A stretch of DNA of 64,000 nt from Rhizobium lentis (lineage in GTDB: Bacteria > Pseudomonadota > Alphaproteobacteria > Rhizobiales > Rhizobiaceae). This document shows positions 18,967-27,866 of the stretch, one piece after another. The translations under genes were made by a program, and so were the position numbers. The notes beneath the pieces were generated by a model. The model was not told where the DNA came from. It was given only the letters and a program-made list of their open reading frames with translations, and ran no database searches. Each line of letters starts with the position of its first letter. The first letter of the stretch is position 1. The stretch spans positions 186,001-250,000 of the forward strand of contig NZ_JACHBD010000003.1 in the NCBI RefSeq assembly GCF_014200175.1, given 5' to 3'.

Positions 18967-19832
18967 ATGAAGGGGATTATTCTGGCCGGCGGCACGGGCA
19001 CGCGTCTGATCCAATCACGCAGGCCGTCTCGAAACAGTTGATGCCAGTCTGCGACAAGCCGATGATCTACTATCCGATGACGACGCTTATGCTCGCCGGC
19101 ATCAGGGAGCTGCTGATCATCACCACGCCCCACGACGTCGAAGCCTTCAAGCGCCTTCTCGGCCACGGCTCGCAATGGGGAATTTCGCTGAGCTATGCCG
19201 TACAGTCTAGCCCGGACGGCCTCGCCCAGGCCTTCATTGGCGCCGACTTCGTGCATGGCGACAACTCGGCTCTCGTTCTCGGCGACAACATCTTCTACGG
19301 GCACGGACTGCCGGAAATCATGAAATCCGGCACGAGTCGGCGGGAGGGCGCGACGGTGTTCGCCTATCACGTCACCGATCCGGAACGCTATGGCGTCGTC
19401 GGCTTTGACGAAAAGATGAGTGCGCTGTCAATCGAGGAGAAGCCGAAGGAACCAAAATCGAACTGGGCGGTGACCGGCCTCTATTTCTACGACCAGCAGG
19501 TGGTCGATATCGCCGCCAACCTGAAGCCGTCCCCGCGCGGCGAATTGGAAATCACCGATGTCAACCGCACCTATCTCGAGCGCGGCCAGCTTTTCGTGGA
19601 GCTGATGGGCCGGGGCTATGCCTGGCCCGACACCGGCACGCCGGACAGCCTGCACGATGCCGCAGGTTTCGTCAGCACGCTGGAGAAACGCCAGGGCTTC
19701 AAGATCGCCTGCCCCGAGGAAGTCGCCTGGCGCATGGGTTACATCTCGCAGGACGACCTCGCCAGACTTGCGGAGAAGCACGGCAAGAGTGCCTACGGCC
19801 AGTATCTGACGAAGCTATCGCCGGTTTGGTGA
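18967..19832 (+). pseudogene. rmlA: Glucose-1-phosphate thymidylyltransferase, frameshifted
   Basis: Start ATG at 18967 with AAGGAG upstream gives [14 protein letters not shown], the nucleotide-binding loop. The frame then breaks: instead of the codons for the usual Tyr-Pro before [11 protein letters not shown] there are only five bases (ATCCA), so one base is missing near 19009-19013 and the frame stops soon after. From about 19014 the rest of the enzyme is intact in the next frame ([52 protein letters not shown]) to the stop at 19832, a full-length protein of about 288 residues if the base is restored. Either a recent pseudogene or a sequencing error. Confidence 0.88.
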
Positions 19833-19904
19833 GCTGTCTGGACGGCCAGACGCGCTGTCACTTTCAACCCGCGGATCATACGGGAAATCGACAGCAATTT
19901 CGTG

Positions 19905-20516
19905 TTATGCGCTGGGAAATTCCGCCAGCCGGGCGGCGTAGCGCGCCATAGTGTCGACTTCGAAATTGACGAAATCACCGGCCTGGCGCTCGCCCCAGGT
20001 GGTGACCTCAAGCGTGTGGCGGATGAGCAGGACGTCGAAATCCGTGCCGTCGACCGCGTTGACCGTCAGCGAGGTGCCATCGAGCGCGATCGACCCCTTT
20101 GGGGCGACGAATTTCGCCAGATGTTCGGGTGCGCGCAGGCGGTAACGCGTGGCGTCGCCCTCCGATGTCACCGAGAGGATTTCCGCCTTGCCATCGACAT
20201 GGCCGGAAACGATATGGCCGCCGAGCTCGTCGCCGATCTTCAGCGACCGCTCAAGGTTGATGCGGCTGCCTTCCCGCCAGGTGCCGATCGTCGTCAGCCG
20301 CAGCGCCTCCTCCCAGGCCTCGACCTCAAACCAGCGGTCGTTGCTGCCTTCCTGCGGCAGGCCAGTCACCGTGAGGCAGATGCCGGAATGGGAGATGGAG
20401 GCGCCCATATCGATGGTGGCGGGATCGTAACTCGTCGCAACGCGGAGCTTGATGCCCTCCTTTAGCGATGAAACGGACTCGATCATGCCGATATCAGTGA
20501 CAATTCCGGTGAACAT
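19905..20516 (-). CDS. ribE: Riboflavin synthase (alpha subunit)
   Basis: Dismutates two lumazines into riboflavin plus the pyrimidine precursor. 203 residues from the ATG at 20516. Two homologous lumazine-binding barrels: MFTGIVTDIG with SHSGICLTVTG in the first and GHIVSGHVDGKAEI with LDGTSLTVNAV in the second. The start overlaps the ribD stop by one base (TGATG), which couples translation. Last gene of glyA-nrdR-ribD-ribE. The next riboflavin gene, ribH, is displaced by the islet downstream. Confidence 0.97.
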   Translation of the reverse strand: MFTGIVTDIGMIESVSSLKEGIKLRVATSYDPATIDMGASISHSGICLTVTGLPQEGSNDRWFEVEAWEEALRLTTIGTWREGSRINLERSLKIGDELGGHIVSGHVDGKAEILSVTSEGDATRYRLRAPEHLAKFVAPKGSIALDGTSLTVNAVDGTDFDVLLIRHTLEVTTWGERQAGDFVNFEVDTMARYAARLAEFPSA

Positions 20517-21826
20517 CAACTCTCTCTTTCATATTCATCCAGGCGATCTGCGCCGAAGATACGCGTGCCCATATGGGCGAAACCGGATGGTATGTCGGTT
20601 GCATCAAGCGGCGATTCAATACCGTCCGCGCCGATGATGACGGGCGCCTGGTAAAGCTGGATGCGGTCGACGAGACCGGCTTCCAGGAAAAGCCGCGCCG
20701 TCTTGGCGCCCCCCTCGACCAGAAGCGAAGAAATGCCGCGTGTCGCAAGCGCCGGCAGCAGGATTTCCGGATGATAGGGATTGCAGTAGACGATCTCGAC
20801 GCCGGCGGCTTCCAGTGCGGCGCGGCGGGAGTCCATGTCGGTGGCGTTGGTGGGTGCGGTACCCCCCTCTGCCCTGCCGGGCATCTCCCCAACAAGGGGG
20901 GAGATCGGCTGGGGGCTGGCGCCCGGCCCTACATCTGCTGTTGATCGTGATGACGAGACATCTTTGGAATTCGGATCCCGCTCCTTGCTGATCTCCCCCG
21001 TTGTTGGGGAGATGTCCGCCAGGACAGAGGGGGGTAAACCCTCCGCATCCGCCGACAAGGGCCACACCTGCTCGCTCGCCACCAAGATCACCGGCACGTC
21101 CCGCGCCGTCGCAACCAACTTGCTCGTCAGCGGCAACGCCAAAGACGGATCGAGTACGATGCGGATCGGCGACTGCGCCTCCATGCCGAGTGTGCGCACC
21201 GTCAGCAGCGGATCGTCCGATATCGCCGTGCCGATGCCGACCAGGATCGCGTCGGTTTCGGCGCGCAGCGCCTGCACCTCGGCGCGGGCCTCCGCGCCGG
21301 TGATCGCCACCTGTCCCTCCCCCGCACGGCCGATCATGCCATCGGCAGAAACGGCAAGCTTGAGAGTCACATAGGGCCGGGACTTCGTCTGGCGGGTGAG
21401 ATAACCGGCCAGCGAACGCCGGCCCTCGGCTTCCAGCACACCTGCATCGACCTCGATGCCTGCGTCACGCAGCATGGAAATGCCGCGGCCGGAGACCCGC
21501 GGATCGGGATCGGTGACGCTGATGACGACGCGGGCGACGCCATAGGCGATCAGCGCCTCGGCACAGGGCGGCGTCTTGCCGTGATGCGAGCAGGGTTCGA
21601 GGGTGACATAGGCGGTGGCGCCGCGGGCAGCCTCGCCGGCTTCGGCAAGCGCCTGCGGCTCGGCATGCGGCCGGCCGCCAAGGGCGGTGACCGCCTGGCC
21701 GACGATGATGCCATTCTTGACGATCAGGCAGCCAACAGAAGGGTTGGTGGCGGTGCGGCCGAGATGCCGGCGCGACAGCCGGATCGCCGCCGCCATGAAA
21801 CCTTCGTCATCCGGCTTGACGTTCAT
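20516..21826 (-). CDS. ribD: Bifunctional pyrimidine deaminase/reductase RibD with in-frame insert
   Basis: Carries out the second and third steps of riboflavin synthesis. 436 residues, against about 360-380 usually. The deaminase domain (1-145) has its zinc site in HAE (54-56) and PCSHHGKTPPC (78-88). The reductase domain (about 150-436) has KLAVSADGMIG and LLVEGGAKTARLFL. Between LVASEQ (ends 253) and RRAALEAAG (begins 334) lie about 80 residues of unlike, Ser/Pro/Gly-rich sequence. They are encoded by an element with long inverted arms (20861-21036) without breaking the frame. Both catalytic domains are otherwise complete, and the insert should lie in a surface loop of the reductase domain. 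Confidence 0.95.
   Translation of the reverse strand: MNVKPDDEGFMAAAIRLSRRHLGRTATNPSVGCLIVKNGIIVGQAVTALGGRPHAEPQALAEAGEAARGATAYVTLEPCSHHGKTPPCAEALIAYGVARVVISVTDPDPRVSGRGISMLRDAGIEVDAGVLEAEGRRSLAGYLTRQTKSRPYVTLKLAVSADGMIGRAGEGQVAITGAEARAEVQALRAETDAILVGIGTAISDDPLLTVRTLGMEAQSPIRIVLDPSLALPLTSKLVATARDVPVILVASEQVWPLSADAEGLPPSVLADISPTTGEISKERDPNSKDVSSSRSTADVGPGASPQPISPLVGEMPGRAEGGTAPTNATDMDSRRAALEAAGVEIVYCNPYHPEILLPALATRGISSLLVEGGAKTARLFLEAGLVDRIQLYQAPVIIGADGIESPLDATDIPSGFAHMGTRIFGADRLDEYERES
20861..21036. repeat. Palindromic element inserted in frame in ribD
   Basis: Left arm 20861-20905 and right arm 20990-21036 are inverted copies of each other with only a few mismatches. Both contain the core CTGCCNGGCATCTCCCC / its complement and an inner hairpin CTCCCCAACAAGGGGGGAG, with about 85 bases of spacer between the arms. 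The whole is about 176 bp. The same architecture, size and core occur at 61161-61338 between moaD and moaE. It translates without stops in the ribD frame. Confidence 0.9.
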
Positions 21827-21829
21827 GGC

Positions 21830-22306
21830 TCATCTGTCCAGCGGGTCGCGGGCGATCTTGGCGTTGATTTCGGAAATGACCTTCTCGAAATCCTCGGCAA
21901 GCGAAAAATCCCGATAGACGGAGGCGTAGCGCACGAAGCCGACATCGTCGAGGCTCTTCATGGCTTCCAGCACCTGCAGGCCGATCTGCTCGGAGGAGAT
22001 TTCGGTCTCGCCGGAACTTTCCAGCCGGCGGACGATGCCGGAGACGGCGCGCTCGATACGGTCACGCTCGACCGGGCGTTTGCGCAGCGCCACTTCGAAG
22101 GAGCGCACCAGCTTGTCGCGGTCGAAGGGCACCTTGCGGCCGGTCTTCTTGATGACCATCAGCTCGCGCAGCTGCACGCGCTCGAAGGTGGTGAAGCGGC
22201 CGCCGCAATCCGGACAAATACGCCGCCGGCGGATGGACGTATTGTCCTCCGCCGGGCGCGAATCCTTGACCTGAGTATCTTCCGAACCGCAATAGGGGCA
22301 GCGCAT
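21830..22306 (-). CDS. nrdR: Transcriptional repressor NrdR
   Basis: 158 residues. Represses ribonucleotide reductase genes in response to the dATP/ATP balance. Zinc ribbon Cys3, Cys6, Cys31, Cys34 ([23 protein letters not shown]), then the ATP-cone domain ([16 protein letters not shown] through [13 protein letters not shown]). It is 3 bases upstream of ribD and 9 bases downstream of glyA, so clearly in one operon. Confidence 0.97.
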   Translation of the reverse strand: MRCPYCGSEDTQVKDSRPAEDNTSIRRRRICPDCGGRFTTFERVQLRELMVIKKTGRKVPFDRDKLVRSFEVALRKRPVERDRIERAVSGIVRRLESSGETEISSEQIGLQVLEAMKSLDDVGFVRYASVYRDFSLAEDFEKVISEINAKIARDPLDR

Positions 22307-22315
22307 CGCTACTCC

Positions 22316-23614
22316 TTACCCCATGTAGTCATACATTGGGAAGCGGTCTGTGAGGTTGACCACCTTGCCGCGCACGGCGGCTTCGACGGCGGCATTGCCT
22401 TCGTCGGAATTGGCAACCTTCAGGCCGTCGAGAACCTCGACAATCAGGTTGCCGATTTCGCGGAATTCGGCTTCCTTGAAGCCGCGCGTCGTGCCGGCCG
22501 GTGCGCCCAAGCGCACGCCCGAGGTGACGAAGGGCTTTTCCGGGTCGAAGGGAATGCCGTTCTTGTTGCAGGTAACGTAGGCGCGGCCGAGCGCTGCCTC
22601 GGCGCGCTTGCCGGTGGCATTCTTCTTGCGCAGGTCGACGAGCATCAGGTGGTTGTCGGTACCGCCGGAGACGACATCGAGACCGCCTGAGATCAGCGTT
22701 TCGGCAAGCGCCCGGGCGTTTTTGACGACCTGGGCGGCGTATTCCTTGAACTCCGGCTGCAGCGCCTCGCCGAAGGCGACCGCCTTGGCGGCGATGATGT
22801 GCATCAGCGGGCCACCCTGCAGACCGGGGAAGACGGCCGAATTGAACTTCTTGGCGAGATCCTCTTCATTGGTGAGGATGACGCCGCCGCGCGGGCCGCG
22901 CAGCGACTTGTGCGTCGTCGTCGTCGCGACATGGCAGTGCGGGAACGGCGACGGATGCTGGCCGCCGGCGACAAGACCGGCGATGTGGGCCATATCGACC
23001 ATCAGATAGGCGCCGACCGAGTCGGCGATCTCGCGGAAGCGCTTCCAGTCCCAGATGCGGGAATAGGCGGTGCCGCCGGCGATGATGAGCTTCGGCTTGT
23101 GCTGTTCGGCCTTGCGGGCGACGTCATCCATGTCGAGCAGGTTGTCGCCTTCGCGCACGCCGTAGGAGACGACGTTGAACCACTTGCCGGACATGTTGAC
23201 CGGCGAACCATGCGTCAGGTGGCCGCCCGAATTGAGATCGAGGCCCATGAAGGTATCGCCGGGCTGCAGCAGCGCCAGGAACACGGCCTGGTTCATCTGC
23301 GAGCCGGAATTCGGCTGGACGTTGGCGAAATTGACGCCGAACAGCTTCTTGGCGCGCTCGATCGCCAGTTCCTCGGCAATATCGACGAACTGGCAGCCGC
23401 CGTAATACCGCTTGCCCGGATAACCCTCGGCATATTTGTTGGTCATGATGGAGCCCTGAGCTTCAAGCACGGCGCGGGAGACGATGTTCTCGGAAGCGAT
23501 CAGTTCGATCTCGTGCCGTTGGCGACCGAGTTCCTTTCCGATCGCGCCGAAAATCTCGGGATCGATGTCCGCAAGCGAGCGATTGAAGAAGGATTCGGTG
23601 GAAGCATTGGTCAT
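22316..23614 (-). CDS. glyA: Serine hydroxymethyltransferase
   Basis: PLP enzyme interconverting serine and glycine while charging tetrahydrofolate. 432 residues from the ATG at 23614 (GAGGAG seven bases before). PLP lysine is Lys236 in [14 protein letters not shown]; other family motifs are [21 protein letters not shown] and [13 protein letters not shown]. First gene of the glyA-nrdR-ribD-ribE operon; its promoter should lie between 23615 and the terminator at 23775. Confidence 0.98.
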   Translation of the reverse strand: MTNASTESFFNRSLADIDPEIFGAIGKELGRQRHEIELIASENIVSRAVLEAQGSIMTNKYAEGYPGKRYYGGCQFVDIAEELAIERAKKLFGVNFANVQPNSGSQMNQAVFLALLQPGDTFMGLDLNSGGHLTHGSPVNMSGKWFNVVSYGVREGDNLLDMDDVARKAEQHKPKLIIAGGTAYSRIWDWKRFREIADSVGAYLMVDMAHIAGLVAGGQHPSPFPHCHVATTTTHKSLRGPRGGVILTNEEDLAKKFNSAVFPGLQGGPLMHIIAAKAVAFGEALQPEFKEYAAQVVKNARALAETLISGGLDVVSGGTDNHLMLVDLRKKNATGKRAEAALGRAYVTCNKNGIPFDPEKPFVTSGVRLGAPAGTTRGFKEAEFREIGNLIVEVLDGLKVANSDEGNAAVEAAVRGKVVNLTDRFPMYDYMG

Positions 23615-23774
23615 GGGCGGGCTCCTCAACTGGAATGCGCGAAGGTATTATCCTTCCCCTTTGGCAAGGGCAATACGAAGAACGACATTTGCTGAGCAAA
23701 GCGCGCGCTCCAGTCATTTTGCGACGCGCGGCGCCGATGAATCGCAGCTCCGGTATAATGCGCCCTCGCCGGAA

Positions 23775-23803
23775 TAAAAAAACCGCGCCGGGAAGGCGCG
23801 GTT
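23775..23803 (-). terminator. Terminator of the L,D-transpeptidase gene
   Basis: On the minus strand AACCGCGCC, loop TTCCC, GGCGCGGTT and then a run of seven T. It begins 27 bases after the ldtP stop and separates ldtP from glyA. Confidence 0.92.
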
Positions 23804-23829
23804 CGAGGGCGCGAGGCAGAGGTCGCCGC

Positions 23830-25134
23830 TTATTGCACCGGCTGTTCCATGCCAGCCGTGGTATCGAGCGCCAATTCGGCATTGCCGTCCATCTGATAGA
23901 TGTCGTCACGGAACTGGACGATGCCGTCGGGCATGCCCCAGGCAGAGATATAGACGAAATAGACCGGAACTTCCGCCGCGAGCTTGATCGGCGTGTTGAC
24001 GCCGCTTGCGATCACCTGCTCCATCTGCTGGCGGCTCCAGCCGGGAGTTTCGCGCAGCAGCCAGTTCGTCAGGTCGCGCACGTTCTGGACACGAACGCAG
24101 CCCGAAGATTCGAAGCGCATCAGCTTGTTAAACAGGCCCTGCTGCGGCGTGTCGTGCATGTACTCGCCGTTCTTGTTGTAGAAGTTGATCTTGGTCGACG
24201 CCATGGCGTTGATCTTGCCCGGGTCCTGGCGGAACATCAGGTTCGGCGCCTCGCCGTTCCAGTCGACGGTTTCCGGGGCGACTTCGTTGCCCTTGCCGTC
24301 GATCAGGCGGATGGCGTTCTTTTCGAGATAGGTCGGATCCTTGCGCATCAGCGGCATGATGTCCTTCTCGACGATCGAGCGCGGCGCGGTCCAATAGGGG
24401 TTAAGGATGACCTCGTAGATCTTCGAATTGACGAGGTGCGTCGGGCGGCTCAAGCGGCCGACGACCGCAGTGTGACGGGTCGCGACGCTGCCGTCTTCAA
24501 CAGCCTCGACATAGGCGGCCGGAATATTGACCATCACGTGGCGGCGGCCGAGATCTTCCGGGAAGGTCTGCAGGCGGACAAGATTGGTGTTCAGTTGCTG
24601 CAGACGGACGTCGGCTGGGATGTTCATCGCCTTCAGCGTGAATTCGCCGAGGACGCCATCGGACGGCAGGCCGTGACGCGCCTGGAAGCGCTTGACGGCG
24701 CCGTCGACATAAGAATCGAAGGCGCTCGACATGCCGGCTTCGCGCGGCAGGTCGCCGGTGATCGCCAGACGCTGGCGCAGCGCCTGAACGGCGGGATGGC
24801 TGACGCCCAGTTGCAGGCGCTGGTCGCCGGGATTGACTTCAGGCCAGCCGCCGGCAGCCGCGATCTGCTGGTACTGCATGATCGCCTGCTGGGCGCTCGC
24901 GACTGACTGGGGCCCAAGGATCGGGGTGTTGGAAACGACGGCGCTTGCCGTGCGCGAAGCCGCCTTGGCGTCGAACTGGTCGTCCCAGTTGCCGCGGCGC
25001 GGCGCGTTCAGGAGCCCATCGAGCGCCGATTGCGCCAATGCAGGCCCGGCAGCAAGCGCGCCGGCGCCAACCGTTGCTGCCGACGCCAGGAAAGCGCGGC
25101 GCGAAAGAGCTTCAATTCCGTTTTTCTTCGACAT
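23830..25134 (-). CDS. ldtP: Periplasmic L,D-transpeptidase (YkuD domain)
   Basis: 434 residues from the ATG at 25134. A twin-arginine-like signal (LSRRAFLASAATVGAGALAAG) leads to export. Residues about 105-175 form a peptidoglycan-binding domain (HPAVQALRQRLAITGDLP, YVDGAVKRFQARHGLPSDGVLGEFTL). The YkuD catalytic domain follows with His327 (HDTPQQGLF) and the catalytic Cys346 (SSGCVRV). The enzyme makes 3-3 cross-links in peptidoglycan or attaches proteins to it. The gene lies downstream of a MarR regulator equivalent to LdtR, which controls ldtP in Liberibacter and Sinorhizobium, hence the symbol. The frame opens four codons earlier with GTG at 25146. Confidence 0.9.
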   Translation of the reverse strand: MSKKNGIEALSRRAFLASAATVGAGALAAGPALAQSALDGLLNAPRRGNWDDQFDAKAASRTASAVVSNTPILGPQSVASAQQAIMQYQQIAAAGGWPEVNPGDQRLQLGVSHPAVQALRQRLAITGDLPREAGMSSAFDSYVDGAVKRFQARHGLPSDGVLGEFTLKAMNIPADVRLQQLNTNLVRLQTFPEDLGRRHVMVNIPAAYVEAVEDGSVATRHTAVVGRLSRPTHLVNSKIYEVILNPYWTAPRSIVEKDIMPLMRKDPTYLEKNAIRLIDGKGNEVAPETVDWNGEAPNLMFRQDPGKINAMASTKINFYNKNGEYMHDTPQQGLFNKLMRFESSGCVRVQNVRDLTNWLLRETPGWSRQQMEQVIASGVNTPIKLAAEVPVYFVYISAWGMPDGIVQFRDDIYQMDGNAELALDTTAGMEQPVQ

Positions 25135-25507
25135 AGTCCCAACCACTGAATGCCGCGACGAGGAAAGCCGCGGCTCTTTGCGATATCACTGCGCCTTAAC
25201 GCAGATCTCTGTGCATTCGTCGTCCCGGCGCATCAAAAAATTCCGCTAGCCCCATCACAGAAGCGCGATGCAACAGCCTGAATATTCCGATCAGTTCAAG
25301 CGCCGGTTGTTAAACCTTCCGCTGCCACACCAATATGGCCAATTCGTGTTACCGGCTCGGAAGACAGACCGCCGCCTGCCGGAGACACGACGCAACGAAC
25401 CATGACGGGCTAAACGGTGCCGGTTAATAACGGCTAAAAAACGGCTTGAATACAGGCGACAACGCTTGCTTGCCCTGCGTTGCAAAGATGCCACGCGGGC
25501 AAACGGC
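25135..25507. promoter_or_regulatory. Promoter region of ldtP
   Basis: Non-coding stretch of 373 bases between the ldtR terminator and ldtP, too long for a simple operon link and locally richer in A/T (TTGTTAAACC, GGTTAATAACGGCTAAAAAACGG near 25420-25443). The likely site of LdtR binding. I could not define an operator by eye. Confidence 0.5.
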
Positions 25508-25539
25508 AAAACCGGACGCGCAGGGACACGTCCGGTTTT
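25508..25539 (-). terminator. Bidirectional-looking terminator after ldtR
   Basis: 11-bp perfect stem AAAACCGGACG / CGTCCGGTTTT (25508-25518 with 25529-25539) with a 10-base loop, 28 bases downstream of the ldtR stop. The T-stretch is part of the stem on both strands. Confidence 0.88.
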
Positions 25540-25567
25540 CTGCAACCCTGAAAGGAGGTCAGGGATT

Positions 25568-26083
25568 TTAGAGACGATACATGATCGAGTCGTTCCAGAA
25601 GCGGTCGAGGCGCTGGAGCAGCTTGTTCATCTGGGTGAACTCGTCGGTGCCGATGCCGCCGACTTTGTCGATCGAGGCGATATGGCGCTCGTAGAGCTTG
25701 GCGACCGTCTCGGCGATGTCCTGGCCGGTTTCGGTCAGGCTGATGCGGACCGAGCGGCGGTCGATGCGCGAGCGCTGATGGTTGATGAAACCGAGATCGA
25801 CCAGCTTCTTGACGTTGTAGGAAACGTTGGAGCCGAGATAGTAGCCGCGGGAGCGCAGCTCGCCGGCGGTCAGCTCGGAATTGCCGATGTTGAAAAGGAG
25901 CAGCGCCTGGATGGCGTTGACGTCGCTGCGGCCCTGCCGGTCGAACTCATCTTTGATGACATCGAGAAGACGACGGTGAAGACGTTCAACAAGATGAAGG
26001 GATTCCATGTAAAGATCACGGATGCCCTGATCCTGCTGGTCACGGAAGTTCGATACCGCCTGCGGCTTGATTTTCGTGTTCAT
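25568..26083 (-). CDS. ldtR: MarR-family regulator LdtR
   Basis: 171 residues with a winged-helix MarR domain: AIQALLLFNIGNSELTAGELRSRGYYLGSNVSYNVKKLVDLGFI and the wing RSRIDRRSVRISLTETG. The N-terminal extension (QQDQGIRDLYMESLHLVERLHRRLLDVIKDEFDR) and the C-terminal WNDSIMYRL fit LdtR, described as the regulator of the neighbouring L,D-transpeptidase and of osmotic tolerance. It has its own terminator, so ldtP must have a separate promoter that LdtR could bind. Naming is by homology and context. Confidence 0.88.
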   Translation of the reverse strand: MNTKIKPQAVSNFRDQQDQGIRDLYMESLHLVERLHRRLLDVIKDEFDRQGRSDVNAIQALLLFNIGNSELTAGELRSRGYYLGSNVSYNVKKLVDLGFINHQRSRIDRRSVRISLTETGQDIAETVAKLYERHIASIDKVGGIGTDEFTQMNKLLQRLDRFWNDSIMYRL

Positions 26084-26212
26084 ATTGACTGCCTCACTGT
26101 TTGATTGGCGGTGTCGTTTTCTTCCCGCCTTGAGTGAGACCCTATCGAATACATATAAAATTCGACTTAAACCGCAGGCTTAACGGAGCCTTACTGGAAA
26201 CCCCACGTTGTC

Positions 26213-26650
26213 TCAGGGTAAATCAACGCTTACCTGGCGGCGCTGCCGGCGCTTTTCCAGCCACAGCAGCAGGCGGAAAATGCAGTAGACGGCGGCGACC
26301 ATGAGATGCAGCAGGATGATCAGCTTGTTGGGGCCGAAAATATCCGGCAGCAGGCCATACATCAGGACCTGGCCGCCGGCGGCGAGCACCCAGATGACCG
26401 GCCCCCAGGAGACGGTGAGCCATAGGCCGAGGGACGCGACGGGGAAAAGCACGGCAAGACTGGTGCTTGCCACCTTCCACGGCAGGCTCAACAGATCGAA
26501 GCGGCCGGCGCCGACCAGCGAATAGCCGACGAGCATCGCCCAGTATTGCAGGCCGAACCAGAAGCAGGATACGGCGACCAGCCGCAGGAAGAGAATGAAG
26601 AGGAGATCCGCCAGTGTGCGTTTCGGGATCGTCGGACTATCGGTTTCCAT
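26213..26650 (-). CDS. Small four-helix membrane protein of unknown function
   Basis: 145 residues from the ATG at 26650. After a polar start (METDSPTIPKRTLADLL) come about four hydrophobic segments (FILFLRLVAVSCFWFGLQYWAML, ASTSLAVLFPVASLGLWLTV, GPVIWVLAAGGQVLMYGLL, LIILLHLMVAAVYCIFRLLLWL) and a basic tail KRRQRRQ. It looks like a conserved Rhizobiaceae inner-membrane protein (possibly the DUF6163 group). The frame is open upstream to 27382, but that is antisense to hemB. It is divergent from hemB. Confidence 0.82.
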   Translation of the reverse strand: METDSPTIPKRTLADLLFILFLRLVAVSCFWFGLQYWAMLVGYSLVGAGRFDLLSLPWKVASTSLAVLFPVASLGLWLTVSWGPVIWVLAAGGQVLMYGLLPDIFGPNKLIILLHLMVAAVYCIFRLLLWLEKRRQRRQVSVDLP

Positions 26651-26780
26651 GGCGCAGACATCGGTTCCGGTTGTATCGTCATAAGGGTGTTTTCCGCCGC
26701 GGCCAATCGTCCGGTTTGGATTTCCCGGGCGCCATGATAATGAGCGCTCCGATAAATGGAATGGGCTGGGGACAGATATC

Positions 26781-27794
26781 ATGCAGGACAGAACGCATCT
26801 CGTCGACGACATCACCGGCCATCGCCGCATGCGGCGCAACCGCAAGGCGGATTGGACGCGCCGGCTGGTGCAGGAGAACCGGCTGACGGTCGACGACCTG
26901 ATCTGGCCGATCTTCATCGTGCCGGGTTCCGGCATCGTCGATCCGATCGCGGCCATGCCGGGCGTCAACCGCATGAGCATCGACAAAGCCGTCGAAGCCG
27001 CACGCGAAGCGGCCGGCCTCGGTATTCCGGCGCTCGCCACATTTCCGAACATCGAAATGGAACTGCGCGACGAGACCGGCTCGAACAGCCTGGAAGCCAA
27101 TAACCTGATCAACCAGACGACGGCGGCGATCAAGAAGGCGGTCCCCAATATCGGCGTCATCACCGACGTGGCGCTCGACCCCTTCACCAGCCATGGCCAT
27201 GACGGGATCCTGAGAGACGGCGAGATCGTCAATGACGAGACGGTCGACCAAGTGGCGCGCGCCGCGGTGATGCAGGCGGATGCCGGCGCCGACATCATCG
27301 CGCCGTCGGAGATGATGGATGGGCGCATCGGCGCGATCCGCATGGCGCTCGACGCGGCCGGCCACCAGAACGTCGGCATCATGAGCTATGCGACGAAATT
27401 CGCTTCCGCCTTCTATGGCCCCTATCGGGAGGCGATCTCGACCGGCGGACTGCTGAAGGGCGACAAGAAGACCTATTATATCGACCCCGCCAACGGCACC
27501 GAGGCGATCCGCGACGCTGCCCTCGACGTCGAGGAAGGCGCCGACATGCTGATGGTCAAGCCGGGCCTGCCCTATCTCGACATCTGCTGGCGGATGAAGG
27601 AGGCTTTCGGCCTGCCGACCTTCGCCTACCAGGTCTCCGGCGAATATACGCAGATCAAGGCGGCGGCGATGAATGGCTGGATCGACGGCGAGCGAGCGAT
27701 GCTGGAAACGCTCTTGTCGTTCAAGCGGGCGGGATGTGACGGCATCCTCACCTATTTCGCGGTCGAGGTGGCGAAAATTCTCGGAAAACGGTGA
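26781..27794 (+). CDS. hemB: Delta-aminolevulinic acid dehydratase
   Basis: Condenses two 5-aminolevulinate molecules into porphobilinogen for haem. 337 residues. The two Schiff-base lysines are Lys206 (YATKFASAFYGP) and Lys260 (LMVKPGLPYLD). The metal-binding loop reads DVALDPFTSHGHDG, without the cysteines of zinc enzymes, so it belongs to the magnesium-dependent type usual in rhizobia. Followed after 72 bases by the RDD gene. Confidence 0.97.
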   Translation: MQDRTHLVDDITGHRRMRRNRKADWTRRLVQENRLTVDDLIWPIFIVPGSGIVDPIAAMPGVNRMSIDKAVEAAREAAGLGIPALATFPNIEMELRDETGSNSLEANNLINQTTAAIKKAVPNIGVITDVALDPFTSHGHDGILRDGEIVNDETVDQVARAAVMQADAGADIIAPSEMMDGRIGAIRMALDAAGHQNVGIMSYATKFASAFYGPYREAISTGGLLKGDKKTYYIDPANGTEAIRDAALDVEEGADMLMVKPGLPYLDICWRMKEAFGLPTFAYQVSGEYTQIKAAAMNGWIDGERAMLETLLSFKRAGCDGILTYFAVEVAKILGKR

Positions 27795-27866
27795 GTGTAG
27801 GGCGATTATTGTATTTCGCCCTACCGACACCATATCAGCGGCATCGCTTTTTCGCAGGAGATCGAG

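Noticed and set aside
23615..23774. Possible riboswitch in front of glyA
   Set aside because: No glycine or SAM-type aptamer pattern could be recognised in the 160 bases; without folding analysis it is not reported.
26651..27382. Upstream extension of the small membrane protein gene to 389 codons
   Set aside because: The extension runs antisense through hemB and has no membrane or domain pattern; the ATG at 26650 gives a sensible protein.
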